A program made the translations under genes and the position numbers. From Roseomonas sp. KE2513 (GTDB taxonomy: Bacteria > Pseudomonadota > Alphaproteobacteria > Acetobacterales > Acetobacteraceae): a stretch of DNA of 64,000 nt. The notes beneath the pieces are model-generated. The model was given only the letters and a program-made list of their open reading frames with translations. It was not told where the DNA came from and ran no database searches. The DNA lies in the NCBI RefSeq assembly GCF_016107305.1, contig NZ_RCVR01000016.1, forward strand, positions 56,456 to 120,455, read 5' to 3'. Positions within the stretch are counted from its first letter, which is position 1. The number at the start of each line of letters is the position of its first letter. Below are positions 44,575-53,546 of this stretch, piece after piece.

Positions 44575-45459
44575 TCAAGGGTCCGGCCGGTACAGGCGGA
44601 TGACGGAAGCGCTGTCCACCATCTCGTTGCCCTGGGCCACGTAGTCGGCGAAGCGCCCCACCGCGGTTTCCACCAGCGGCAGTTCCAGTTCCAGGTCGTG
44701 GGCGAAGGCCTTCACGGCCTTGAGGTCCTTCAGCAGCTGGCGCGCGTAGCTGGTGGGCGGCTCGAAGTCGCGGCGCTGCATCTGGGCGTAGATCTTCTGC
44801 AGCAGCGAGCCGTCCGCGTGGCCGCCGGCAAGCCCGGCCGGCAGGGCGGCGGCGTCCAGTCCCGCCGCTTCTGCCATGGCCAGCGCCTCGGCCATCAGCA
44901 CGAAGCCGGTGCCCACGATCGCCTGGTTCAGCACCTTGGTGGTCTGCCCCGCCCCGACCGGCCCCATGCGCGTGACATTGGTGCCGAGATCGCGCAGCAC
45001 CGGATCGAGTGTCGCGATCTCGCCGGGATCGCCGCCCATCATGATCGTCAGCGTGCCGGCGCGGGCAGCCTGGGGGCCGCCGGAGACGGGTGCGTCCACC
45101 CAGCCCATCCCGGTCTCCGCGCGCAGTCGCGCCGCCATCTCGCGCGTGGCCGCGGGGTCGGCGGTGGAGTGATCGAGCAGGATCTTGCCGGCGGCCGGCC
45201 CGGCCGAGGCGATGCCGTCCGGTCCGAAGACGCAGCGCGCCACGGCTTCCGTGTGCAGCACGCACAGAATGACCACATCGCTCGCGGCGGCCACGGCGGC
45301 AGGGGTGGGGACGGCCACCGCGCCGTGCGGGATTACCCGCTCCAGGCGCTCCGGTTCCAGGTTCCATACGGTGACGGGGCGGCCGCGCTCCAGCAGCCGC
45401 AACACCATCGCCTCGCCCATGATCCCGATGCCGAGAAAGCCGATGCGGGGCTCGGGCAT
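44575..45459 (-). CDS. NAD(P)-dependent oxidoreductase, 3-hydroxyisobutyrate dehydrogenase family (copy A)
   Basis: A 294-residue beta-hydroxyacid dehydrogenase. Rossmann motif IGFLGIGIMGEAM; substrate motif WVDAPVSGGPQAARAGTL; catalytic Lys in QTTKVLNQAIVG; DLKAVKAFA in the helical half. The ATG at 45459 overlaps the stop of copy B as TGATG. The two copies are only moderately similar, so a recent duplication is unlikely and different substrates or successive steps are possible. Confidence 0.92.
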   Translation of the reverse strand: MPEPRIGFLGIGIMGEAMVLRLLERGRPVTVWNLEPERLERVIPHGAVAVPTPAAVAAASDVVILCVLHTEAVARCVFGPDGIASAGPAAGKILLDHSTADPAATREMAARLRAETGMGWVDAPVSGGPQAARAGTLTIMMGGDPGEIATLDPVLRDLGTNVTRMGPVGAGQTTKVLNQAIVGTGFVLMAEALAMAEAAGLDAAALPAGLAGGHADGSLLQKIYAQMQRRDFEPPTSYARQLLKDLKAVKAFAHDLELELPLVETAVGRFADYVAQGNEMVDSASVIRLYRPDP

Positions 45460-46349
45460 CACGGCGCCTCCCCGGCCTGGTTGGTCAGGCGGTCATACAC
45501 GCGGAACAGGGCCTGGTTGCCGTTGGCGCCCTCGCCATGCGCGCGGGCCTCCAGGTAAAGGCTGGTTGCCAGGGCGAGGCCGGGCAGCGGCAGCCCGTGC
45601 TGGAAGCCGAGTTCGCCGGCAAGGCGCAGGTCCTTCAGCTTCAGGTCGATGCGGAAGCCCGCGCTCGCGTCCTTGGCGATCATCTTTGGTCCGAGGTTCT
45701 GCAGCATCCAGGAGGACGCGGCGCCACCCATCAGCACCTCCCGCAGCAATTCCAGGTCCAGCCCGGCGGCGCGGCCCAGCGCCAGGGCCTCGCAGATCGC
45801 CTGCAGGTTCAGGGCGCAGACGAGCTGGTTGCACGCCTTCACCGTCTGCCCCGCGCCGGGTGGACCGACATGCCGCACCGTGGTGCCCAGCGCGGCAAGG
45901 ATGGGCTGCGCCGCCGCGAAGCCCGCCTCCGTCCCCCCTGCCATGATGGAAAGGCTGCCGCTCTCCGCTCCCTGCGGGCCGCCGGATACGGGGGCGTCCA
46001 GCATGGCCGTGCCGACGGCCTCTAGCCGCGCCGCCATGCTGCGGCTGGCCGCCGCGGAGATGGTGCTCATGTCGATCACCAGCCCGCCCGCCGGCGGGTT
46101 CTCCACGAGCCCCCCTGGGCCGAGCACGACCTCCTCCACCTGCGGCGTGTCCGGCAGCATGAGCACCACCGCATCGGCATCGCGCGCTGCCTCGGCCACC
46201 GTGGCGGCAGCTGTAGCGCCACGAGCGGCAAACTCCTCCACCGCTTCGAGCCGGACGTCGTGGACATGCAGCGCGTGGCCGGCGGCGAGGAGGTTCGCCG
46301 CCATGCCGCGCCCCATGGTGCCCAGGCCGATGAAGCCAACCCTGGCCAT
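45459..46349 (-). CDS. NAD(P)-dependent oxidoreductase, 3-hydroxyisobutyrate dehydrogenase family (copy B)
   Basis: A 296-residue enzyme. Rossmann motif VGFIGLGTMGRGMAANL, substrate motif MLDAPVSGGPQGAESGSL, catalytic Lys in QTVKACNQLVCA, and KLKDLRLAGELG. ATG 46349 has GGAG nine bases upstream; a TTG start three codons earlier is possible. It lies between the orphan ABC binding protein (5-base gap) and copy A (1-base overlap), all in one operon. Typical reactions include tartronate semialdehyde, 3-hydroxyisobutyrate or related hydroxyacids. Confidence 0.92.
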   Translation of the reverse strand: MARVGFIGLGTMGRGMAANLLAAGHALHVHDVRLEAVEEFAARGATAAATVAEAARDADAVVLMLPDTPQVEEVVLGPGGLVENPPAGGLVIDMSTISAAASRSMAARLEAVGTAMLDAPVSGGPQGAESGSLSIMAGGTEAGFAAAQPILAALGTTVRHVGPPGAGQTVKACNQLVCALNLQAICEALALGRAAGLDLELLREVLMGGAASSWMLQNLGPKMIAKDASAGFRIDLKLKDLRLAGELGFQHGLPLPGLALATSLYLEARAHGEGANGNQALFRVYDRLTNQAGEAP

Positions 46350-46354
46350 GCCGC

Positions 46355-47671
46355 TCAACTCCGATAAATGCGTTGGGCGCGCCGCTCGGCGCTGCGCACG
46401 GCATCCCGCGGCGAGGTCTGCCCCGTCACGACTTCGCCGAACATGTCGGACACGATGTTCTCCGCCAGAGCTGCCGCTGAAGCGGTGCCGAGCGTGCCGG
46501 CATAGCCTACAGAGCGTCCCCGCGCCGCCACATCCCGGAACACCCGGATCCTCGGGTCGCGATCCCAGAGCGGACTGGATTCATAGGCACGCAGGGCGTG
46601 GCTGAGATAACCCACGGAACCGTCGAGCACCCGCTCGTACTGCGGCTTCTCGAGCAGAAAGGTGAGGAACGCCTTCGCGGCATTCGGGTAGCGCGTGTAG
46701 CGGAAGGCGATAAAGGGGTAAACGAGGTGCATCTCGGTCGGCTGCGCGGCCGGGCCGATGGGCCAGTTCGCGTGGTCGATGTCGTCGGCGAAGGCCATCC
46801 TGTCGTTGCGTGCCTTGGCGTAGACGGACACGGAATTGTTGGTCAGCCAGACCTGCTCGCCCAGAAAGGCGCTGTTGTTCGAGGCGTCGGTCCAGGACAC
46901 CGTCCCCGGAATGAAGCTGGGCGCGAGGGCGCGCGCATAGTCTAGGGCGCGCAGGGTTTCCGGGCTGTTGAGTGCGACCCGGTTGTTCTCGTCCACCAGC
47001 CTGCCGCCATGTGACCAGAGCAGCCAGTGGCAGAAGGAGTTGCCGTCGCTGGGCGCGCGGCCGAAGGCGAAGCCCGCGGGTTTGCCGATCCGCTTGAGTT
47101 CCGCGCACAGCTTCAGGAAGCCATCGGTGTCGGTGGGGAAGCTCTGGAACCCAGCCTCCTTCATCGCGGATATGCGGTACACCGGCAGCACGCCGATCAC
47201 GACGTTGGAGATGCCGATCCAGCGCCCATCTCGCTTCCCGTACTGTTCGATCAGCGGATACCAGCCGCCATACCTGCTCCCGATGTGGTCGGCCACATCG
47301 GAGAGATCGAGCAGCTTGTCGGCGAAGAGGTGCGGCGTGGTGTGCAGCGTCCAGGCCAGGTCGGGACCGCTGCCGACATTGGCGGCGACGCTGAGCTGCG
47401 GCTGCACGTCGTCCTGCCAGACGTTATCGATGCGCACGGGCACGCCCGTTGCCTCGGTAAAGGCGCGGATGTTCTCCGTCGTGGCCTTGTCCTCGGCGTC
47501 CAGGAAGCGGCTCCAGCGGAGGAAGCGGAGCTGCGCGCCCGGCTCGGGCCTGAAGGGCTGTTCCTGCGCCCAGGCGCGGGACCACCGGAACAGTGCGTCA
47601 CCGGTGAGGCCGAGCGAAGCGGTGCCGGCCAGGGTGGCGGCACTGCCGAGGATGCTGCGTCGTCCAAGCAT
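46355..47671 (-). CDS. Extracellular ABC sugar-type substrate-binding protein (orphan)
   Basis: A 438-residue periplasmic binding protein of the family-1 type. Leader with RRSILGSAATLAG and a late AWAQ cleavage site. LRFLRWSRFLDAEDKATTEN begins the mature domain; further on are PVRIDNVWQDDVQPQL, GSGPDLAWTLHT and WDRDPRIRVFRDV. It has no permease or ATPase gene in its operon, which instead encodes TRAP subunits. GAGGAAGA precedes the ATG at 47671. It probably serves an ABC system encoded elsewhere or is a sensory/scavenging receptor. Confidence 0.85.
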   Translation of the reverse strand: MLGRRSILGSAATLAGTASLGLTGDALFRWSRAWAQEQPFRPEPGAQLRFLRWSRFLDAEDKATTENIRAFTEATGVPVRIDNVWQDDVQPQLSVAANVGSGPDLAWTLHTTPHLFADKLLDLSDVADHIGSRYGGWYPLIEQYGKRDGRWIGISNVVIGVLPVYRISAMKEAGFQSFPTDTDGFLKLCAELKRIGKPAGFAFGRAPSDGNSFCHWLLWSHGGRLVDENNRVALNSPETLRALDYARALAPSFIPGTVSWTDASNNSAFLGEQVWLTNNSVSVYAKARNDRMAFADDIDHANWPIGPAAQPTEMHLVYPFIAFRYTRYPNAAKAFLTFLLEKPQYERVLDGSVGYLSHALRAYESSPLWDRDPRIRVFRDVAARGRSVGYAGTLGTASAAALAENIVSDMFGEVVTGQTSPRDAVRSAERRAQRIYRS

Positions 47672-47757
47672 GGTGCGGTCTTCCTCCCGGTTACTGTTTG
47701 CTGTCGCGGGCCAGGGGCGGAAGCGCCGTTCATCGCTCCCGCGTTCCCGGCGTATTG

Positions 47758-48756
47758 CTAAAGGCGGTAAATCCTCTCGGCGTTGTCGTGGAGCATCGCG
47801 CGGCGCTCGGCTTCTGGGCGGCCGGTGATCGCCTGCAGGAAGCCGTCCACGATGGCGTCGAAGCTGCCGGCCAAGCTGTCCACCGGATAGTTGCTGGCGA
47901 AGAGGCACCGATCGGGCCCGAACACCGTGATGGCATCGCGAATCACGGGAACATTGGCCTCCGCGCGCCAGGGCTGGCCCAGCAGGCCGAGACCGGACAC
48001 CTTGAGCGCGACATTGGGCGCACGGGCCAGCACTTCGAGCGCGCCGCGCCAAGCGCGCAGTGCCTCGGGGCTCCGGTCCGCCGGCAGGCCGGTATGATTC
48101 ACGATGACCTGCGTGCCCGGGAAGTCGCTTGCCAGATCGAAGGCGGCATCCAGGTGCCACCAGGGCGTCTGCAGGTCGAAGCTCAGCCCGTGCCGCTCCA
48201 GCATTGCGTAGCCGCGCCGCCAGGCCGGATCGTCCATGGAGCCGGGCACACCCCTTTGTGCATCCTCAGGCCGCGCTGTGGAGCGCGGCTTGTGGCGAAT
48301 GCCGCGCACCAAGGGACGGGCCGCCTGTGCCGCCAGTACCGCGCCCACCTCCGGGTCATCCAGCCGTGCCTGGGCGACGCAGGCACTGGGCAGCCCTTCC
48401 CGTGCCGCCAGACGCTCCAGCCATCTGGTTTCCGCGACCGGGTGGGCCGGGTCGAACTCGGCCTCCATGTGGACGGTGCCCACGACCGGGTACTTGGCTG
48501 CGTCGGTCCGGTAATCCTGCGGGAGATAGTTGCGGCGCAGCGCGCTGTAGTCACCGTAGCGGAACGGGATCGGTTCGGGATCGCGGAGCCAGGGATGGTA
48601 GTTGGCTTTCAGGTCCCAGAAGTGCTGATGGGCGTCGATGATGGGCAGTACGGGGTTGCTGCCCGGAAGCGCATCCGCATCGACATCCTTGCCTTCTACC
48701 GACCCATTGCCCTGCGCTGCGCCAGCTGGCACGCCGTGCGTAGCCCTGGGGTGCAT
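47758..48756 (-). CDS. Amidohydrolase family protein (lactonase/decarboxylase type)
   Basis: A 332-residue TIM-barrel hydrolase of the amidohydrolase_2 group. PIIDAHQHFWDL holds the first metal-binding His-x-His, VNHTGLPAD carries the central His, and FASNYPVDS the late Asp region. Members open sugar lactones (such as L-fucono- or rhamnonolactone) or decarboxylate acids. The start is uncertain: ATG 48756 is given, TTG 48804 is also possible; the conserved domain begins near 48650 in either case. It is the first gene of the minus operon that continues to the TRAP genes, preceded by a FadR-consensus site. Confidence 0.82.
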   Translation of the reverse strand: MHPRATHGVPAGAAQGNGSVEGKDVDADALPGSNPVLPIIDAHQHFWDLKANYHPWLRDPEPIPFRYGDYSALRRNYLPQDYRTDAAKYPVVGTVHMEAEFDPAHPVAETRWLERLAAREGLPSACVAQARLDDPEVGAVLAAQAARPLVRGIRHKPRSTARPEDAQRGVPGSMDDPAWRRGYAMLERHGLSFDLQTPWWHLDAAFDLASDFPGTQVIVNHTGLPADRSPEALRAWRGALEVLARAPNVALKVSGLGLLGQPWRAEANVPVIRDAITVFGPDRCLFASNYPVDSLAGSFDAIVDGFLQAITGRPEAERRAMLHDNAERIYRL

Positions 48757-49667
48757 CGCGGAAGGGCTGGTCACAGCCTTGGTGCCACCGCTCGCATCCG
48801 CCAACCGGAACTCACGGTGATCCGTCCAGGCGGGCGGTGGCTCCCAAGTGGGTCATGCGCGGCGCGGTGGCGTGGGTTGGCGCGACAGCTAGGGCGAGCT
48901 TGCCGCCCGTGTTCGACTCCATGGACGTTCCCCAAATAGGCCGGAGGCTTTTCGGTGCAGTTGCACCAATTGCTTCTCTGTTGCCCAACTCTGGCATGTC
49001 ATCCTATTGTAGGACAAGTCCTTGTGGGGCGTGCTAATCGCCCATCCCTTTTTTCGGGCGTCAGCCAGCTGCCCAGGGCCGAACGGAGACAGCGCTTGAA
49101 CCGCTACGGCACGGCACAGGACCTCGTGCTTGGCATCGAGACCCTGCCGCCAGATGACCGGATCCGGAGCGGACTGCGCAGTCTCCGCAAGGGCAAGCCG
49201 GACGATGACGGGAAGCAGTTCGTCATTGAGTTCGAGGGCATGCTCTACGTGGTGCCTGCCGTCGTGCTTGGGCCCTTTTCGCGCATGGCGCCGGTGCAGA
49301 CCATTATGCCTGACTTGGGCTCCGTTTCTGCCACGACAGGCCCGCACGCGGAGCGACGCGTCCTCCACTTTCGAATTAATGTCGCGGGGCAGCATGGATC
49401 ATACGCTCGGCGTCATTCAAAGACCGCGCAAACCGCTCTCCGCGTCGGACACGGCCGACACGCCCAGGAAGGCCTTGGTCAGCGGGCTGGTCGGCTTTGC
49501 GATGCTGATGGAACAGTCCTCATGCAGCGCCTTGAGCCCTGCGGATTTCCGGATGGAGGGATGGCCATGAACCCGGAGGAGGCGACAGAACTCCGGCGCA
49601 TCCGCGAAGGATTGCCGGAGGCGGCGGCGCCTGTTCCCGTAGCGTGATGGATATGCCAAGAGGGTCG
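48757..49667. other. Divergent intergenic region with unassigned open frames
   Basis: About 900 bases between the amidohydrolase operon and the GntR gene. Besides the palindromes at 49002-49025, it contains a frame with RIRSGLRSLRKGKPDDDGK (around 49160-49215) and a 58-codon frame at 49394-49570; neither has a good ribosome site or known family. One or both may be gene remnants. Confidence 0.4.
49007..49017. promoter_or_regulatory. FadR/GntR-consensus operator TTGT-AGG-ACAA
   Basis: The 11-mer matches the FadR-subfamily consensus TNGTNNNACNA exactly. It lies inside two nested palindromes: TCCTA-TTG-TAGGA (49002-49014) and ACAAG-TC-CTTGT (49014-49025). It sits about 250 bases upstream of the amidohydrolase start and 650 before the FCD-type GntR gene at 49668, whose product is the natural candidate to bind it. 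Confidence 0.45.
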
Positions 49668-50378
49668 ATGAGCAACCCCATCAACCGGGCGCCGCAACTC
49701 CCATCCCGCGTCGCCTCGCTGGTGGCCGAGGCCATCGCCGAAGGGCGTTGGAAGCTGGGCGAGCGCCTGCCCACAGAGCGTGCACTCGCGGATACCTATG
49801 GTGTCAGCCGTAACGTAGTGCGGGAAGCGATCTCGCGCCTGCGGGCGGACGGGCTGGTGCAGTCCCGCCAGGGCGTCGGGGCCTTCGTGGCGCGGACACA
49901 GGGCACCGGCGTGCTCCGCTTCGACGCGGAGCTGCTGAGCGACCGCACCACCTTTGCCAACGTGTTCGAACTACGCGCCATGCTGGAAATCCAGACTGCG
50001 GGGCTGGCGGCGGAACGGCGGAGCGATGCCGACCTTGCGGTTATCGCCCATGCCTATGAGCGCATGGTGCAAGAGTCCGAGGGAAAGGCGGGCGGGGTCG
50101 ATGCCGATCTCGACTTCCATCGCGCCGTTGCGCGAGCGACCGGCAACGCTCAGATTGCCGCGGTGGTGAGCTTCCTTTCCGACCAGATCCGGGAGACCAT
50201 CCTGGCGACGCGGGCACGCCCGGACAGCTTCGTGGGGCGGATCATCGAGGTCACACTCGCTGAGCACGCTGCGATCCACGATGCGATCTTGTCCGGCTCA
50301 GCGATAGCAGCGAAGGATGCGATGGCTGTGCATATCAGGAATGCCGCGCAGCGGATTGGATACACTCTGACGATCTAA
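49668..50378 (+). CDS. FadR/GntR family transcriptional regulator
   Basis: A 236-residue regulator. N-terminal GntR winged HTH (residues about 10-75): GERLPTERALADTYGVSRNVVREAISRL is the typical helix pair. The C-terminal all-helical FCD domain shows FELRAMLEIQTAGLAAERR, DLDFHRAVARATGN (Asp and His of the metal site) and AEHAAIHDAILSG (another His). Ligands of such proteins are often sugar acids, hydroxyacids or lactones, consistent with the divergent operon. The ATG at 49668 has AGAGGG upstream; upstream in-frame starts at 49644 and 49650 are less well placed. Confidence 0.92.
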   Translation: MSNPINRAPQLPSRVASLVAEAIAEGRWKLGERLPTERALADTYGVSRNVVREAISRLRADGLVQSRQGVGAFVARTQGTGVLRFDAELLSDRTTFANVFELRAMLEIQTAGLAAERRSDADLAVIAHAYERMVQESEGKAGGVDADLDFHRAVARATGNAQIAAVVSFLSDQIRETILATRARPDSFVGRIIEVTLAEHAAIHDAILSGSAIAAKDAMAVHIRNAAQRIGYTLTI

Positions 50379-50757
50379 GTGCCCGCTTGAGAATGTGTGG
50401 GCCTAGTGAGGCGCTTGGGTTTGGTGGTCCAGGACCAACGTTAGTCCTCGACGGCGATGGAGCTCCCCGACGGCCCTGAGAGGCTTGCTGGAGAACGGCA
50501 TTCCTGCGGTGTCCTTTGGCCCAGGGCCATGTGGGGACGGCTCTCATGTGGAGCCGCCGGTAGCCGTGACGAATCCTGGCGTGTGCGATCTCGTGGATCC
50601 TCCGCCGGATATCTAATGAGGGTCCGGTCCGCTCGGCTTTCGCTGTGTCGAGCGGTGCTGGTGCGTCAGGGCGCAGGCCCGCCGTTCGCTGAGGCCAAAA
50701 TCACCACGTAGCGGCGTTGTGGTCAGAGCCCAGCGATGCGTGATCAGGCGGGAATAG
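50379..50757. other. Intergenic stretch, no supported gene
   Basis: Roughly 380 bases. It contains TGGTCC-A-GGACCA, a perfect 13-bp palindrome at 50425-50437, which could be a hairpin after the GntR gene. No coding frame is convincing. Confidence 0.35.
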
Positions 50758-51768
50758 TCAGCTCGCGGTGATGTTGTTCGCGCGCACTACCTCGCCCCAG
50801 AGAGCGTGGTCGCGGCGGACCATGGCGGCGAAGTCTTCGGTGGTGCCGCTGCCGGGCTCGTCGCCCTGGCTGGTGATCCGCTCGCGCAGTGTCGCATCTT
50901 GCAGGGCCGTGTTCTGCGCGGCGTAAACCTTGCGGATAATGTCATCCGGCGTGCCGCGCGGGGCGAAGAGGCCGATCCAGGCGGTAAAGGTGAAGTCGTT
51001 CAGCCCCTGCTCGGCGGAGGTCGCGACATCCGGGAAGGCGGGGGATCGGTTCGAGCCGGTGACGAGGATGGCGCGCAGCTGCCCGGCCTTAACAAAGGGC
51101 GCCACGACGGAGGCGCCGTCGAACATCGCGCTGAAGCGGTTGGCGATGAAGTCCTGGATGGCGGGGCCGCTGCCGCGGTAAGGCACGCTCTCCATGGTGG
51201 GGCTGCCGATACGGCTGCGGAAGAGCTCCATCGCGCAGTGCGAGAGGCTGCCGGCAGCAGGGGTGCCGTAGTTCACGCCACTGCGCTGCGCCTTCACCCA
51301 GGCGGCGAATTCCTGAACATTGGTGGCAGGCACGGAGGGGTGCACGCAGAGGACCATGGAGCTCTGCAAGGACAATCCAATCGGCACCATGTCGAGCGGG
51401 TTGACGGTCATGTTTGGGAATGTATGGGGGTTGATGGCCATTGGGCTCGAATTGCCCGCGAGCAGCGTGTAGCCGTCCGGCCGCGCGCGCATCACCGCCT
51501 CAGTACCAAGATTGCCGCCAGCGCCGCCGCGGTTCTCGATGACAACAGTCTGGCCCAGGGCGGTGCCGAGGCCGGGCTGCACCATGCGAGCCGCAAAGTC
51601 GGTCTGTCCACCAGGTGGGAATCCCACCACCAGGGTGATCGGGCGGCTCGGCCAGGGCGCCTGAGCGCCTGCAGGGAAGGCGAGCCCCGAACCGAGCCCG
51701 GTACCCAGCCCGGCACCTAGGACCAAGCGGCGGGAAAGCGGGCGCTCTGCAGGGCTGTTGGTGGACAT
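50758..51768 (-). CDS. Bug/TctC family substrate-binding protein
   Basis: A 336-residue receptor. ATG 51768 behind a GGAAGCCGAGA ribosome site; leader LSRRLVLGAGLGTGLGSG ending near PAGAQA. Signatures: LVVGFPPGGQTDFAARMV, VVIENRGGAGGNLGTEAV, RARPDGYTLLAGNSS and SVPYRGSGPAIQDFI. It is monocistronic as far as can be seen, with no TctAB genes nearby. Located between the GntR gene and the MFS transporter, it may belong to the hydroxyacid module controlled by that regulator. Confidence 0.93.
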   Translation of the reverse strand: MSTNSPAERPLSRRLVLGAGLGTGLGSGLAFPAGAQAPWPSRPITLVVGFPPGGQTDFAARMVQPGLGTALGQTVVIENRGGAGGNLGTEAVMRARPDGYTLLAGNSSPMAINPHTFPNMTVNPLDMVPIGLSLQSSMVLCVHPSVPATNVQEFAAWVKAQRSGVNYGTPAAGSLSHCAMELFRSRIGSPTMESVPYRGSGPAIQDFIANRFSAMFDGASVVAPFVKAGQLRAILVTGSNRSPAFPDVATSAEQGLNDFTFTAWIGLFAPRGTPDDIIRKVYAAQNTALQDATLRERITSQGDEPGSGTTEDFAAMVRRDHALWGEVVRANNITAS

Positions 51769-52298
51769 TTCTCGGCTTCCTTGTTCTCGCCGCAGGTTCT
51801 GCGCGCCTGCGCCGGCCATCGTTGGCAATCCTGGCAGGACGGTAATTTAGAGCGGTCGAAGGAACAAGGCTCGGTAGAGCGGGCGATCTCGGTTCGGACA
51901 GCGGAGGTGGTGCGGGCGTTGAGATGGATCTGGAGCATGGCGCCACCGAATGCGAACAATGATTCGCGACCAGACAGTTGGCCCGCGTTACATGCCGCCA
52001 CCGCCGCACGAGCAGCCGCCCCTCCGTCCAAGGCGGCCTGAGGCTTGCAGTCCTTCGCCTCCGCTTCCGAATGCTCCTTCTAGCGGCTCTCTTTGCTGAA
52101 CATGCCCCGAACGCCTGTGGCACCCTTGCTCACGCCACCGTGGTTGCCCTTGCCGTGGCCACCACCCCCACGAGCATCTCTCGGATTGACCTTGCCACCA
52201 GTGGTGCTCCTGCTTTCTGCCCCTTCGCATCGCCAGCTCTGAAACGCCGGGAGGACAAGCTGGTTAGCTTTGTGGAGCTCTGCTCCGGGAGGCAGCAC
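51769..52298. other. Intergenic stretch upstream of MFS transporter
   Basis: About 530 bases with no supported gene. A plus-strand frame continuous with the MFS gene starts further upstream, but it is Cys/His-poor read-through without a ribosome site. A Gly/Pro-rich repetitive patch occurs near 51990-52030. The ribosome site GGGAGG at 52287-52292 marks the MFS start. Confidence 0.35.
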
Positions 52299-53546
52299 AT
52301 GCAACAGGAGCGGCGAGCCGAGCGCGCTCTGGACGCGCTGAGCTTCTTTGTCTCCGACGCCCGGTACGGGCTCGGTGCCTTCCTCGGCGTTTACCTGATG
52401 ACGGAGCATGGATGGGACGCGGGTAGCATCGGCGCGGCCATCGCTATTGGCGGCCTGACCGGACTGGTCTCCCAGGCGCCGATGGGTGCGCTTGTGGATG
52501 CCGTACGATCCAAGCGTGCCCTGATCGCCTGCGCAGCCCTCATCGTCACCGTGACCTGCCTCGTGGTCCCCCTCGCACCTCAGTTCTGGTCGGTTGCGGT
52601 GTCCGGCTTGGTTGGCGCACTGGCCGGCGTAACCATTGGGCCGACGCTCGCTGCCATCTCGCTCGGGGTAGTCGGCCCGGCTCGCTTCGCCCGGCGGGCG
52701 GGTAGGAATGAGTCTCTTTTCCATCTGGGAGATGGGGCAGTCAGCTTGGCCATCCTGCTCACGGCACCCTTGTTCGGCAGCAAGGTGCTATTCTGGTCCA
52801 TGGCGCTCACTTTGATGGCCACGCTGGCCGCAGCCGCAGCAGTGCCCGCCCGCGCCATCAACCACGAAGTCGCTCGGGGATTGCTGCCCGGTGAGACGGG
52901 GCTGGTGGCGAGGCCCTCTGCCTGGCGCGTACTGTTACAATCCCGGGCACTGCTGATCTTCGCTGCCTGCGGAGCACTGTTCCACCTCGCCAATGGGTCC
53001 ATGCTCATGCTGGTCTCGCAGAAGCTTGCCCAACAAAACCTCGGCCAGGGAATTGCCCTCACGGCAGCCTCGGCCATCGCAGCGCAGTTGGTGATGGTGC
53101 CGACGGCGGCCCTGGCCGGAGTGCGGGCGGATGTCTGGGGACGTAAGCCGCTCATCCTCGTCGCCTTTGTCGCACTGGCCCTGCGCGGAGCGCTCTACAC
53201 CCTATCCGACAACACCGCCTGGCTGATCGGCGTCCAGCTGCTGGACGGTGTCGGCGCAGGGCTCATGGGGGCACTCTTCCCGGTCGTCGTGGCTGACCTG
53301 ACACGCGGCACCGGGCATTTTGCGGCTGCCCAGGGCGTCGTGGGCACAGTGCAGGGTATTGGCGGCGTCGTCAGCTTGGCAGTTGCCGGCCAGCTGCTGG
53401 TTCATTCCGGCTATGACGTGACCTTCTTTGCCTTGGCCGCTGTCGCAGCCACTGGCGCCGTCCTGTTCTGGCTGGCCATGCCGGAAACCAGGAACACTGC
53501 GGCAGCAGCAAACGTTAGCCGCTCCGTCGTTCAGCCCGCGGCTTAG
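52299..53546 (+). CDS. MFS transporter
   Basis: A 415-residue inner-membrane protein with about twelve hydrophobic segments. The loop between helices 2 and 3 reads MGALVDAVRSKRALI and the second-half equivalent is AGVRADVWGRKPLI, the two MFS signature loops (D-x-x-G/R-x-K/R). The first helix is unusual in starting RALDALSFFVSDARYGLGAFLGVYL, a sequence typical of a subgroup related to sugar or drug exporters. ATG 52299 has GGGAGG. Substrate and direction are unknown; no regulator is adjacent. Confidence 0.88.
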   Translation: MQQERRAERALDALSFFVSDARYGLGAFLGVYLMTEHGWDAGSIGAAIAIGGLTGLVSQAPMGALVDAVRSKRALIACAALIVTVTCLVVPLAPQFWSVAVSGLVGALAGVTIGPTLAAISLGVVGPARFARRAGRNESLFHLGDGAVSLAILLTAPLFGSKVLFWSMALTLMATLAAAAAVPARAINHEVARGLLPGETGLVARPSAWRVLLQSRALLIFAACGALFHLANGSMLMLVSQKLAQQNLGQGIALTAASAIAAQLVMVPTAALAGVRADVWGRKPLILVAFVALALRGALYTLSDNTAWLIGVQLLDGVGAGLMGALFPVVVADLTRGTGHFAAAQGVVGTVQGIGGVVSLAVAGQLLVHSGYDVTFFALAAVAATGAVLFWLAMPETRNTAAAANVSRSVVQPAA

